A stretch of 64,000 nucleotides of DNA from Simmondsia chinensis (Eukaryota; Streptophyta; Magnoliopsida; Caryophyllales; Simmondsiaceae): the NCBI GenBank assembly GCA_018398585.1, contig JAGTTD010000010.1:24313739-24377738 (forward strand), read 5' to 3'. A program made the position numbers and the translations under genes. Every line of letters begins with the position of its first letter. The stretch's first letter is position 1. Below the pieces are notes generated by a model that did no database searches, was not told the origin of the DNA, and saw nothing but the letters and a program-made list of their open reading frames with translations. Below, piece after piece: positions 34,797 to 45,518 of this stretch.

Positions 34797-35298
34797 TCTT
34801 TCAACTCATGTTTTATTTTGGTTTTGGTTAGGTTGATGCATATAGATTTTACCTGGTGATATGCAGAAGTTTATGTACTTCATGATGCTATGTAGAAGAC
34901 ATGGATTCATGGTTGGCATTTTTTTGGGATTCAATTTGAAGTTGGGTTTGACGTTTGATTTTGTGGTGTATGTAACATGTCATATTGATGTAATTAAGGT
35001 TGGCATTTTTTGAGATTCAAGTTGAAGTTGGGTCCGACGTTTGATTTTGTGGTGTATGTAACATATCATATTGGTGTAATTAATATGTCATATTGAATTT
35101 TTGCAGGAACCGTTATACACTTGTGTTTATATTGATGTTGATGTGTTGTGTTTATGTCGCTGATTTAGTGTCATCAGGTTGATTGACTATTTTCAGGTTG
35201 ATTTACTGTCATCAGGTTGATTGACTATTTGCAAGAAATGGACATATGGATCAAGGAGTTTTTGCAGATTGTATCCAAAAGATCACTTCTTCTTTTTT
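34797..35298 (+). other. MULE 3' region
   Basis: Non-coding. A segment of about 100 bp is present twice (34915-35000 and 35001-35085; shared GTTGGCATTTTTTGGGA and GACGTTTGATTTTGTGGTG). A short repeat ATCAGGTTGATTGACTATTT occurs around 35175-35230. Confidence 0.5.
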
Positions 35299-35700
35299 TC
35301 ATGTCAGTAACATGATTACAATCAAACATATGGTAAACATTACTACATGTGCTACAAATATTAATTTCATGATCTCTACATGCCTTGATTCAATTAACTT
35401 CAGCGTTATTTTCATCTCCTTCATGTCTTCTGTCATTTTTGAAATTAATTTCATCAATTCATTGTCTTTGCCACCTCTTCCTTCTTCCACTTGAATTGAT
35501 CCTTTTTTCATAATTTGAGCCACTTGACTTGTTATCATCCCACTTGGCAAATTGTAGGCAGCTTAAGCACTTGTAGTAAGGTCGTCTTGGGTTATTTTGT
35601 GATCTTGACACTTTCAGCTGCATAATTGTTTGACTCTTGCATCTATAACAATACATTTGTTCATTTCCCGAATGTATTTTAGCACTCCTTGAGCTAGATG
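35299..35700 (-). pseudogene. GRF-type zinc-finger protein remnant inside the MULE
   Basis: On the minus strand a Ser-rich start leads into CYRCKSQTIMQLKVSR, NNPRRPYYKC and LQFAKWDD (about 35656-35540). Spacing and residues fit a GRF zinc finger (CxC, NPGRRF, C, F.W.D). After a frameshift the coding continues to 35299 as a charged, probably coiled-coil stretch (ELMKLISKMTEDMKEMKITLK). It ends in a hydrophobic segment (FVAHVVMFTICLIVIMLL) that looks like a membrane anchor. Plant GRF-finger proteins of this small size often have this layout. It is antisense to the transposase and within the inverted repeats, so it moved with the MULE. The function of such proteins is poorly known; captured host gene or second MULE gene are both possible. 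Confidence 0.6.
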
Positions 35701-35890
35701 ACCCTTTTATAGTTCCTTAATATTTATCTACTACAACCAGTAGTAAATAAAATAAAAAAACTTAAATAAAAATTTAGAAATAATACTCAAAAATTATTAA
35801 AAAAAGTTAAATAAAAAATTATAATACTCAAACAACTTAGATGATCGTGAAAAAAATTAATTTTAAATTTTACAAAAAAGGCAGTGCCCC

Positions 35891-35925
35891 GGGGGGGGGG
35901 TGGGGGGGGGGGGGGGGGGGGGGGG
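35891..35925. repeat. Poly(G) tract in MULE
   Basis: About 34 G interrupted once by T (CCCCGGGGGGGGGGTGGG...), followed by GGGATGGGGTGGGTGGGTGGG to 35956. Length in the assembly is likely unreliable. It could form G-quadruplexes. Confidence 0.85.
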
Positions 35926-36027
35926 TTTACCAGTGGGGATGGGGTGGGTGGGTGGGAGAAGAACAAAATTAATTTTAAATTTATAAAAAAATATTGGCAA
36001 GGGCGGGGTCCATTATCAGAAAATGAT

Positions 36028-36156
36028 GCCATCCTACTGGAGAGGGTCCTTTTTATTATATCAGTAAAACCTCATGGTCCTTTTAATTAATTCCAAAATG
36101 TTAGGGTCCTTTTTATAATTACCAAAAAGGTCAGGGTACTAAAATATAAATAACCC
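36028..36156 (-). repeat. MULE right terminal inverted repeat
   Basis: Reverse complement partner of 30931-31059, ending TAAATAACCC; the 9-bp duplication TAATATTTA follows. Confidence 0.92.
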
Positions 36157-36165
36157 TAATATTTA

Positions 36166-36814
36166 ACTCAATTAAATAGTATCAAACATGTGAAAGAAAT
36201 TTAATAAATGTCATGTTATCAAATTATTTGAATAACAACACTTAAGGGCCTCAAGGTTGGAGCAATTAATGATTTTTTAAAACTCTATTAGAAAAGATTA
36301 TCGTACAATCTTTATTTAGGGTCTCATCTTAATTAAATAGAATATCACGTGTGCTTGAAAAAATTATCCCTTTTTATTTTTATTATTATTTAAATAAATA
36401 AATAAATATTTAAATCTAATCTTAATTTCAATAGATTGTAAATCAAACATCTAATCCTATTAGATATTCTTTGTTTTGGATAATCATAAAATATTCAACC
36501 TTGGTTCATAATGTACTCACATTAGACTAATAATCCAAATCGTTCAACTCTTTGAATATCTAATCTCATCAGATTTGATTTTAAGTTACGCTTTTATTTA
36601 ATCATGAATCACCCAAAATTTTAAACAATTCAAAACTTTAATGAACCTTTTAATCTTGTTATTGAACTCTTAAAAACAATATTCAAGATCGTCCTTTTTC
36701 CTTTAATGAAATTCCAAATTTCATACTTTTCTTAATTCTACATACTCCAATTTTATCAAACCTAATGCCTTTAATGTCAATCATGAACTATTCAGACTTG
36801 GCTCTGTTACCAAT
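36166..36814 (-). other. Element B leader next to its 5' LTR
   Basis: Minus-strand leader. The primer-binding site on the minus strand reads TGGTAACAGAGCCA (plus 36799-36812), directly beside the LTR boundary TGTTGGGAAAG at 36815. The same stretch from 36174 on is also the first part of tandem unit 1. Confidence 0.75.
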
Positions 36815-37678
36815 TGTTGGGAAAGTATTTCGATTAAATGTCACATATTTAATTAGACATACTTGAAGCATAAATTCCGATTCTGACTTGAAGATCTGAA
36901 ATTGAAAGAAGATTATCTTGATACCTCGAGGTCTTCTTCGCAATGACCTCTTTTAACTCCGGAGTGTGGGCTCCCAACATATTCCATTTAAGAAAAATTT
37001 CATATCAAAATTTTTCCATTAATCTTTCCGAAAAATAATTTTTCAAAAAAAATTTTGCTAATCAATAATTTACAAAAACCTGAAACAAACTTAGGGTTTT
37101 TGTCGTAGGTGAAAACCTTCCAAAACCTAAGAACATCAATCTCTTTCTCACACCCAGAAATAACATATTTATAAAAGTAAAAACGCCACGTGTTAGACCA
37201 TGATTCACCAGCATCAAATGACATGGATAACCAACTTAGGCTGGCTAGCGCGCCTGTTATAAGGGGAACGGATCACCCTAGGGTTGGTACCTCGTCGTGC
37301 ATAAGCTACATTGATGAGAGGGTTGGTAACTCGTTGTGTAGTAGTTACATTATGGGAAGGTTGGTGGCTCGGTGTGCAGAAGCTACATCAAGGAGGATTA
37401 GTGACTTGTTTTTGCATCAGTTACACTAGGAGAGGGTTGGTGACTTACCTTGCAATAATCACACCATTGATGATTGATGATTAATGATGATTGTATGTGG
37501 TTGGGGGTTAAAATTAGAGATTGTAATCCTTAATTTCATAGTGAATTGAGGTACCATTAGGTCCCGTTGTTTTTCCTTCTTGTAAAGAGAGAGTTTTCAT
37601 ATAAATTTTGGTGCTATTGTTTCGATATTTTTGATGTCTTTCGCTTCTATTGTGCTTGATTTTTGAATTTTCCCAACA
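36815..37678 (-). repeat. LTR-like module of array unit 1
   Basis: An 864-bp block bounded by TGTTGGGAA and TTCCCAACA, so both ends look like LTR termini. The left half matches the L2 LTR at 6320-6960. The right half does not and is taken from elsewhere. Corresponding modules start at 38505, 40196 and 41886. Confidence 0.6.
37270..37470 (+). repeat. 39-bp minisatellite inside array unit
   Basis: Five degenerate copies of a unit like AGGGTTGGTACCTCGTCGTG followed by CATAAGCTACATTGATGAG. Copies begin near 37281, 37319, 37358, 37396 and 37433. The same block recurs around 38960-39160 and 40650-40850, and begins before the gap at 42350. Confidence 0.85.
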
Positions 37679-40600
37679 AGAACAAATATCAAGAGCAGTT
37701 TGATGAAAGTTAGGAAAGATTTCGAAGGAGCTCTTGAAAAGTTGTCCCCACTGATGGAGCCAATGTCATGAAACCCCAATCATTTGTATTTAAATATCAA
37801 TAATTTTATGTACGATTATCTTTTACGGGTCAAATATGCATGTGACTATTCTTAAAATGTTCCAAATAGTATCAAACATGTGAATGAAATTTAATAAATG
37901 TCATGTTATCAAATTATTTGAATAACAACACTTAAGGGCCTCAAGGTTGGAGCAATTAATGATTTTTTAAAACTCTATTAGAAAAGATTATAGTACAATC
38001 TTTACTTAGGGTCTCATCTTAATTAAAAAGAATATCACGTGTGCTTGGAAAAATTATCCCTTTTTATTTTTATTATTATTTAAATAAATAAATAAATATT
38101 TAAATCTAATCTTAATTTCAATAGATTGTAAATCAAACATCTAATCCTATTAGATATTCTTTGTTTTGGATAATCATAAAATATTCAACCTTGGTTCATA
38201 ATGTACTCACATTAGACTAATAATCCAAATCGTTCAACTCTTTGAATATCTAATCTCATCAGATTTGATTTTAAGTTACGCTTTTATTTAATCATGAATC
38301 ACCCAAAATTTTAAACAATTCAAAACTTTAATGAACCTTTTAATCTTGTTATTGAACTCTTAAAAACAATATTCAAGATCGTCCTTTTTCCTTTAATGAA
38401 ATTCCAAATTTCATACTTTTCTTAATTCTACATACTCCAATTTTATCAAACCTAATGCCTTTAATGTCAATCATGAACTATTCAGACTTGGCTCTGTTAC
38501 CAATTGTTGGGAAAGTATTTCGATTAAATGTCACATATTTAATTAGACATACTTGAAGCATAAATTCCGATTCTGACTTGAAGATCTGAAATTGAAAGAA
38601 GATTATCTTGATACCTCGAGGTCTTCTTCGCAATGACCTCTTTTAACTCCGGAGTGTGGGCTCCCAACATATTCCATTTAAGAAAAATTTCATATCAAAA
38701 TTTTTCCATTAATCTTTCCGAAAAATAATTTTTCAAAAAAAATTTTGCTAATCAATAATTTACAAAAACCTGAAACAAACTTAGGGTTTTTGTCGTAGGT
38801 GAAAACCTTCCAAAACCTAAGAACATCAATCTCTTTCTCACACCCAGAAATAACATATTTATAAAAGTAAAAACGCCACGTGTTCGACCATGATTCACCA
38901 GCATCAAATGACATGGATAACCAACTTAGGCTGGCTAGCGCGCCTGTTATAAGGGGAACGGATCACCCTAGGGTTGGTACCTCGTCGTGCATAAGCTACA
39001 TTGATGAGAGGGTTGGTAACTCGTTGTGTAGTAGTTACATTATGGGAAGGTTGGTGGCTCGGTGTGCAGAAGCTACATCAAGGAGGATTAGTGACTTGTT
39101 TTTGCATCAGTTACACTAGGAGAGGGTTGGTGACTTACCTTGCAATAATCACACCATTGATGATTGATGATTAATGATGATTGTATGTGGTTGGGGGTTA
39201 AAATTAGAGATTGTAATCCTTAATTTCATAGTGAATTGAGGTACCATTAGGTCCCGTTGTTTTTCCTTCTTGTAAAGAGAGAGTTTTCATATAAATTTTG
39301 GTGCTATTGTTTCGATATTTTTGATGTCTTTCGCTTCTATTGTGCTTGATTTTTGAATTTTCCCAACAAGAATAAATATCAAGAGCAATTTGATGAAAGT
39401 TAGGAAAGATTTCGAAGGAGCTCTTGAAAAGTTGTCCCCACTGATGGAGCCAATGTCATGAAACCCCAATCATTTGTATTTAAATATCAATAATTTTATG
39501 TACGATTATCTTTTACGGGTCAAATATGCATGTGACTATTCTTAAAATGTTCCAAATAGTATCAAACATGTGAATGAAATTTAATAAATGTCATGTTATC
39601 AAATTATTTGAATAACAACACTTAAGGGCCTCAAGGTTGGAGCAATTAATGATTTTTTAAAACTCTATTAGAAAAGATTATAGTACAATCTTTACTTAGG
39701 GTCTCATCTTAATTAAAAAGAATATCACGTGTGCTTGGAAAAATTATCCCTTTTTATTTTTATTATTATTTAAATAAATAAATAAATATTTAAATCTAAT
39801 CTTAATTTCAATAGATTGTAAATCAAACATCTAATCCTATTAGATATTCTTTGTTTTGGATAATCATAAAATATTCAACCTTGGTTCATAATGTACTCAC
39901 ATTAGACTAATAATCCAAATCGTTCAACTCTTTGAATATCTAATCTCATCAGATTTGATTTTAAGTTACGCTTTTATTTAATCATGAATCACCCAAAATT
40001 TTAAACAATTTAAAACTTTAATGAACCTTTTAATCTTGTTATTGAACTCTTCAACAACAATATTCAAGATCGTCTTTTTTCCTTTAATGAAATTCCAAAT
40101 TTCATACTTTTCTTAATTCTACATACTCCAATTTTATCAAACCTAATGCCTTTAATGTCAATCATGAACTATTCAGACTTGGCTCTGTTACCAATTGTTG
40201 GGAAAGTATTTCGATTAAATGTCACATATTTAATTAGACATACTTGAAGCATGAATTCCGATTTTGACTTGAAGATCTGAGATTGAAAGAAGATTATCTT
40301 GATACCTCGAGGTCTTCTTCGCAATGACCTCTTTTAGCTCCGGAGTGTGGGCTCCCAACATATTCCATTTAAGAAAAATTTCATATCAAAATTTTTCCAT
40401 TAATCTTTCCGAAAAATAATTTTTCAAAAAAAATTTTGCTAATCAATAATTTACAAAAACCTGAAACAAACTTAGGGTTTTTGTCGTAGGAGAAAACCTT
40501 CCAAAACCTAAGAACATCAATCTCTTTCTCACGACCAGAAACAACATATTTATAAAATTAAGAACGCCACGTGTCAGACCATGATTCACCAGCGTCAAAT

Positions 40601-42361
40601 GACGTGGATAACCAACTTAGGCTGGCTAGTGCGCCTGTTACAAGGGGAACGAATCACCCTAGGGTTGGTACCTCGTCGTGCATAAGCTACATTGATGAGA
40701 GGGTTGGTAACTCGTTGTGTAGTAGTTACATTATGGGAAGGTTGGTGGCTCGGTGTGCAGAAGCTACATCAAGGAGGGTTAGTGACTCGTTTTGCATCAG
40801 TTGCACCAGGAGAGGGTTGGTGACTTACCTTGCAATAATCACACTATTGATGATTGACGATTAATGATGATTGTATGTGGTTGGGGGTTATAATTAGAGA
40901 TTGTAATCCTTAATTTCATAGTGAATTGAGGTACCATTAGGTCCCGTTCTTTTTCCTTCTAGTAAAGAGAGAGTTTCCACATAAATTTTGGCGTTATTGT
41001 TTCGATATTTTTGATGTCTTTCGCTTCTGTTGTGCTTGATTTTTGAATTTGCCCAACAAGAATAAATATCAAGAGCAATTTCATGAAAGTTAGGAAAGAT
41101 TTCGAAGGAGCTCTCGAAAAGTTGTCCCCACTAATGGAGCCAATGTCATGAAACCCCAATTATTTGTATTTAAATATCAATAATTTTATGTACGATTATC
41201 TTTTACGGGTCAAATATGCATGTGACTATTCTTAAAATGTTCCAAATAGTATCAAACATGTGAATGAAATTTAATAAATGTCATGTTATCAAATTATTTG
41301 TATAACAACACTTAAGGGCCTCAAGGTTGGAGCAATTAATGATTTTTTAAAACTCTATTAGAAAAGATTATCGTACAATCTTTATTTAGGGTCTCATCTT
41401 AATTAAAAAGAATATCACGTGTGCTTGGAAAAATTATCCCTTTTTATTTTTATTATTATTTAAATAAATAAATAAATATTTAAATCTAATCTTAATTTCA
41501 ATAGATTGTAAATCAAACATCTAATCCTATTAGATATTCTTTGTTTTGGATAATCATAAAATATTCAACCTTGGTTCATAATGTACCCACATTAGACTAA
41601 TAATCCAAATCGTTCAACTCTTTGAATATCTAATCTCATCAGATTTGATTTTAAGTTACGCTTTTATTTAATCATGAATCACCCAAAATTTTAAACAATT
41701 TAAAACTTTAATGAACCTTTTAATCTTGTTATTGAACTCTTTAACAACAATATTCAAGATCGTCATTTTTGCTTTAATGAAATTCCAAATTTCATACTTT
41801 TCTTAATTCTACATACTCCAATTTTATCAAACCTAATGCCTTTAATGTTAATCATGAGCTATTCAGACTTGGCTCTGTTACCAATTGTTGGGAAAGTATT
41901 TCGATTAAATGTCACATATTTAATTAGACATACTTGAAGCATGAATTCCGATTCTGACTTGAAGATCTGAGATTGAAAGAAGATTATCTTGATACCTCGA
42001 GGTCTTCTTCGCAATGACCTCTTTTAGCTCCGGAGTGTGGGCTCCCAACATATTTAATTTAAGAAAAATTTCATATCAAAATTTTTCCATTAATCTTTCC
42101 GAAAAATAATTTTTCAAAAAAAATTTTGCTAATCAATAATTTACAAAAACCTGAAACAAACTTAGGGTTTTTGTCGTAGGAGAAAACCTTCCAAAACCTA
42201 AGAACACCAATCTCTTTCTCACGCCCAGAAACAACATATTTATAAAATTAAGAACGCCACGTGTCAGACCATGATTCACCAGCGTCAAATGACGTGGATA
42301 ACCAACTTAGGCTGGCTAGCGCACCTGTTACAAGGGGAACGGATCACCCTAGGGTTGGTAC

Positions 42362-42384
42362 NNNNNNNNNNNNNNNNNNNNNNN
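42362..42384. other. Assembly gap (23 N)
   Basis: A run of 23 N falls exactly where the fourth 1690-bp unit would enter its minisatellite. True array length and the junction to 42385 are therefore unknown. Confidence 0.99.
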
Positions 42385-43560
42385 TCCTCTCCCACCGAAT
42401 GCCAGGGGGTCCCCTCCTAACCACTATAAATATAGTGATAAGAACCACAAAGAGGGGAACTTGAGTTCGGTTCTCCCTTCAAAGATCCCTACCAAAAAAC
42501 CCCAAAACACTAAGTAAATGCCATACAAGAAATAAGCCGTTGGAGACTAACTTTTTAACATTGAGGAGGGCTTTAAAATGTCAGAAAATTCCATCGCAAC
42601 TTTCATCTAAATTAAGAGCATAACCTGCACGGTAAGATGAAGATTTTCGCCAACTGCGACATTGAGAATTTCCATTCATATGATGCAAAAAGGCCTCTTT
42701 ATATCCCCGTGCCATCAGAATAACAACACACACGGCTTGATATTTTAGTAAAGTGGCCCTTCTTTGTTCAAGTTGCGACATATTTTGCAAATCAGAAGCA
42801 ATTACATGTTGTGTTGGAGTTGCCACTGTAAAACTAAAAATGAAATTGCACCATTTCTTAATTTGTACGTCCCATTATTGCATATTGGCACCCTAATCTT
42901 TCAAGTTATTATTGGAAATTTTGGCTTATGCTAAATTTCTCACTTCCGAATGTTATGGCATGATATTAAGGCATTGGAATTTCACTAATACAATAATGGT
43001 GACGTGAGATGTAAAAATTAGGGTTAAGAACCAAACAAATTACCCGTAATTCTTTACTATCAGGGTTTCATATAAGGCTCACTTAGCAAACACTTGAGGA
43101 AAAAAAGGTTTACCTTCTTGGTCAAGGGAGGTCAAACTTCGGCCTAAGTGACCAATACTCTCATTGACAAGAGGGAGGCAATGATTAATGAGGTTGAGTC
43201 GAGACTAAGGCGGAAAATGAAACTGATGAGAATGGGCTCCAACGACGGTGATCGTCACGGACTTCGACCACCATCGACGGCCGAAAATGCTGGGTGAAAA
43301 GTAGGGAGAGATTAAGAATGAGAATGGACATACTTGCGAGCTAGTGCGGTAGAGGAGTATGACTTGGCGTGGAGTGGCAGTGAGGCAGAGCAGCGGCGAG
43401 ACGCGAGAGAGGACAATGGTGAGAGAGAAGTGAATAGGTCAGGGTTTTTGTTTGAGAACGGCGAGGTTTTGAGGGTTTAGAACATGAACTCCTTTTCTTT
43501 TTCCCCCCCTTCTAATATTGAAATTGAAGATTTAATATATTTGTTATTATATTTACAAAA
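42385..43560. other. Unresolved low-repeat segment
   Basis: Sequence without recognised transposon features. A TATA-like CTATAAATATAG is at 42422-42433. A minus-strand open frame 42826-42581 (MATPTQHVIASDLQNMSQLE...) has ordinary protein-like composition but no family I recognise. 43200-43480 is purine-rich with AGAG and GGCG runs that could be an old 5' exon of a gene on the minus strand. It may be a gene fragment carried by the CACTA-like end that follows. Confidence 0.35.
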
Positions 43561-43872
43561 TTATAGTTTTACTTGTTTGCTGGCTTATTAATTTTACAAA
43601 AAAAAAATCTTTTTTCACCCATGAAATTTTTCCAAAATGTTGGCAAAATTTTGGATGGAAGTTTATTACTAACAGGAAAAATATTGTTGTTGCTAATACT
43701 ATATGTAATACTAACAAACTAATATTTTTTGTTGCGAAAAGGGTCATTTCTATATGGTATATGCATGGTATTTTACATTAGCAACAAAAGAAATTTGTTT
43801 GTTTCTATTGGTAAATCAATTGCAATAGAATCTTTTTTTGTCCGTTGCTATTGGTCACTTTTTTTGTAGCAC
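43561..43872. mobile_element. Probable CACTA-type transposon terminus
   Basis: Ends GTCACTTTTTTTGTAGC, close to the complement of a CACTACAAAAAAA terminus. The preceding 280 bp is filled with short subterminal repeats in both orientations (TTGCTAAT, TTAGCAAC, CTATTGGTAAATC, CCGTTGCTATTGG). This is the usual organisation of plant CACTA ends. The last bases are AGCAC instead of AGTG, and the other end is not identified. Confidence 0.4.
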
Positions 43873-44997
43873 CAAGCTCCTTAAGCATGTGATCAATGAA
43901 CGTGCCCTTAATTCGGTGCTCGAGCATATTTGTTGAAGCCCACGTCCGCTTTTTTAGCTAAAGTCTCTTCTAGATGCCCCACGTTCTCTTGGATTAAGCT
44001 TGGTGTGCACGCATCTGAAACTGGGCTCCAAGTAATTTTCTAGGGCTTGAACAACACTTGTCTTGCTGCCTTCTTGGCAAACCCTTGAGCTAGAACTCCC
44101 TTCACCTCAACTATCTTGAGAGGCTAATACCCTTATTACGGTGATAAACTTCTTAAGATGTTGGGCTCGACAAGCTATTATCTTAGTACCTGAAGGTTTG
44201 AGTCTCTTAAAGGAGGACCTCCGGTGATAAGCGAGTGGCACTTTGTCGAAAACAGCATCGTCTCAGCTTCCTCGAAATTAGGGTGTAAATAATTGCCCAC
44301 CTTTTAGCTGTTGGTAAATTAAAATTTACAATGGGTAAAAATTTTCTTGATGTGATCCGCGACGACTACATGGAGCTTGAGAGAACACTATTTGACGTCT
44401 GATCTTCTTTCCCGCATTTCTATAAGTATTACAGTTAGGACTTTGAATCTCCGCTTTCTTTGCTCTGTGCTGTCTCTTTGTTGTAACCAAGCGCTTCAAA
44501 AACACTTGCTCTATGCTCTTGAATCTCTATCTTTGTTTCTTAATCTGCTCCCTATTTTTTGCATTTCTTCGTATCAAGCAACAATGGCTCAGATCTCTTA
44601 TGTTGTCTCTACCCCTATTCCTTAGGCTAACATCCTATCAAGCAGTTGATGCGTCTGGTTCAATCAGATAATGCAAGTTTTAGAGCCCTATTGATCTTGA
44701 TGACATCGAAGAGGATCTTTCTTAGATGAAAGAGAATTACCCTTCTTCAACCTTTGAACCCTTGCCCCAAAGCCCATCTTTGACTCTTCTCATGACATCC
44801 CTAGCCTTGAGAGCATGTTTCCATATGCGGATGAATCTCATTTGCTTCATACAACTTTTGCAGGTCAATCTTGTAGAGGATGGCGCATTTGTAGAGAAGC
44901 AGCTCCCTTCAAAGGACAAACGTTCCTGACTAAGCGGTATGTCAAATGGGTAGACAAATTGATTCGAACCCATGGAGAGAAATGGAAGATGTTGGGA
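43873..44997 (+). pseudogene. Decayed transposon coding, possibly plant-mobile-domain type
   Basis: Includes an ATG at 44584 (MAQISYVVSTPIP, then stop) and a later frame around 44805-44997 with SLESMFPYADESHLLH and RYVKWVDKLIRTHGEKWK. The Trp-rich end resembles the start of the aminotransferase-like plant mobile domain found in some MULE and gypsy proteins, but the match is weak and the frame is broken. Upstream (43873-44500) I see only Pro/Leu-poor degenerate sequence. It is cut at 44997 by the RTE LINE. Confidence 0.3.
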
Positions 44998-45130
44998 ACA
45001 CAACAACAACAACAACAAGAAGCTCAGTTCCTGCAAGAGCTCCCGCAAAAGCAGGGTCTAGGGGGGTACATGTACGTAGCCTTCCCCCTTCAGGGAGCTA
45101 CCCTGAAAAGAGGCTGTTTTCGAGGACAAC

Positions 45131-45154
45131 CCCCCCCCCCCCCCCCCCCCCCCC
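45131..45154. repeat. Poly(C) tract
   Basis: 24 consecutive C in the RTE 3' region. Its length is probably unstable or poorly assembled. Confidence 0.9.
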
Positions 45155-45518
45155 AACCTGAGAAGCCTGAGAGCTGGTCCGCAGTAGAGAGCATGAGACC
45201 TGGCAGTAGGGGAGTATCAAAGCATGTGTAAAGCAAAACACATGTCGAGCAAAACAACAAACTCAAAGCAAGCTAGAACACGCAGAAATCAAAGAAATCA
45301 AAGGAAATCAAAGGATAGGTAGGCACGTAGGACCTCATGAGAGCAAGTACACAACATAAGTGCACCAGGAGGAAGTCAAGGCCTAGTACTAGTAAGCTAG
45401 ACTACGCTACTCTAACTAGAGCATCTATAACCCCTATACTAGCCCTCTGTTGGGCCCTATCTAAGGCCATCTCTTCTTGAAGGTTTAGGTGGGTGAGGTC
45501 TTATCGGATCGTTTCCAG

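Larger units (their letters stand above)
30931..36156 (+). mobile_element. Mutator-like DNA transposon (MULE) with long inverted repeats
   Basis: A 5.2-kb element with 129-bp terminal inverted repeats (30931-31059 and 36028-36156) starting GGGTTATTTA. It is flanked by the exact 9-bp duplication TAATATTTA (30922-30930 and 36157-36165), the size expected for Mutator. It encodes a MuDR-family transposase on the plus strand and a small zf-GRF-like reading frame on the minus strand. Both are damaged. The unoccupied target is recognisable in the related leader at 6243-6251. Confidence 0.95.
6320..36814 (-). mobile_element. copia element B (L2 family), multiply interrupted
   Basis: Minus-strand element rebuilt from flanking pieces. 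Its 3' LTR is 6320-7755 plus 16264-16796. Its interior is 16797-16839, 27315-29627, 30741-30930 and 36166-36814, with a primer-binding site at 36799-36812 next to an LTR start at 36815. The pieces are separated by four later insertions: an L2 copia, a pol-less LTR element, a LINE fragment and a MULE. Homology to the plus-strand L2 element at 7756-16258 covers the LTR, polypurine tract, part of reverse transcriptase and leader. Gag and integrase are not found, so they are deleted or beyond recognition. The order of insertion is secure where target duplications are present. Confidence 0.82.
36174..42361 (-). repeat. Tandem array of 1690-bp LTR/leader units
   Basis: Four head-to-tail units starting with AAATAGTATC at 36174, 37864, 39554 and 41244, a spacing of exactly 1690 each time. 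The fourth is cut by the N gap. Each unit contains, in plus order: leader with primer site (minus sense), an L2-type LTR start TGTTGGGAAAG, LTR sequence with a minus-strand TATA-like motif, a 39-bp minisatellite, and unique sequence ending TTAAAATGTTCC. Units 1 and 2 are nearly identical in their second half; units 3 and 4 share other variants. Open frames repeated in each unit (for example 37190-37429) have no family resemblance and are taken as non-coding. Confidence 0.93.

Noticed and set aside
37190..37429. Open frame repeated in each 1690-bp unit (also 38880-39119, 40571-40864) as a conserved gene
   Set aside because: Conservation is explained by recent tandem duplication; it spans LTR and minisatellite sequence and has no recognisable domain.
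36174..42361. CRISPR-like or satellite centromere array
   Set aside because: Units are 1690 bp, without short repeat-spacer structure; too few copies and built from LTR sequence, so a centromeric satellite is not supported.
44815..45231. 138-codon frame as a host protein
   Set aside because: It crosses the (ACA)n tail of the RTE LINE and the poly(C) tract, so it is a junction artefact.
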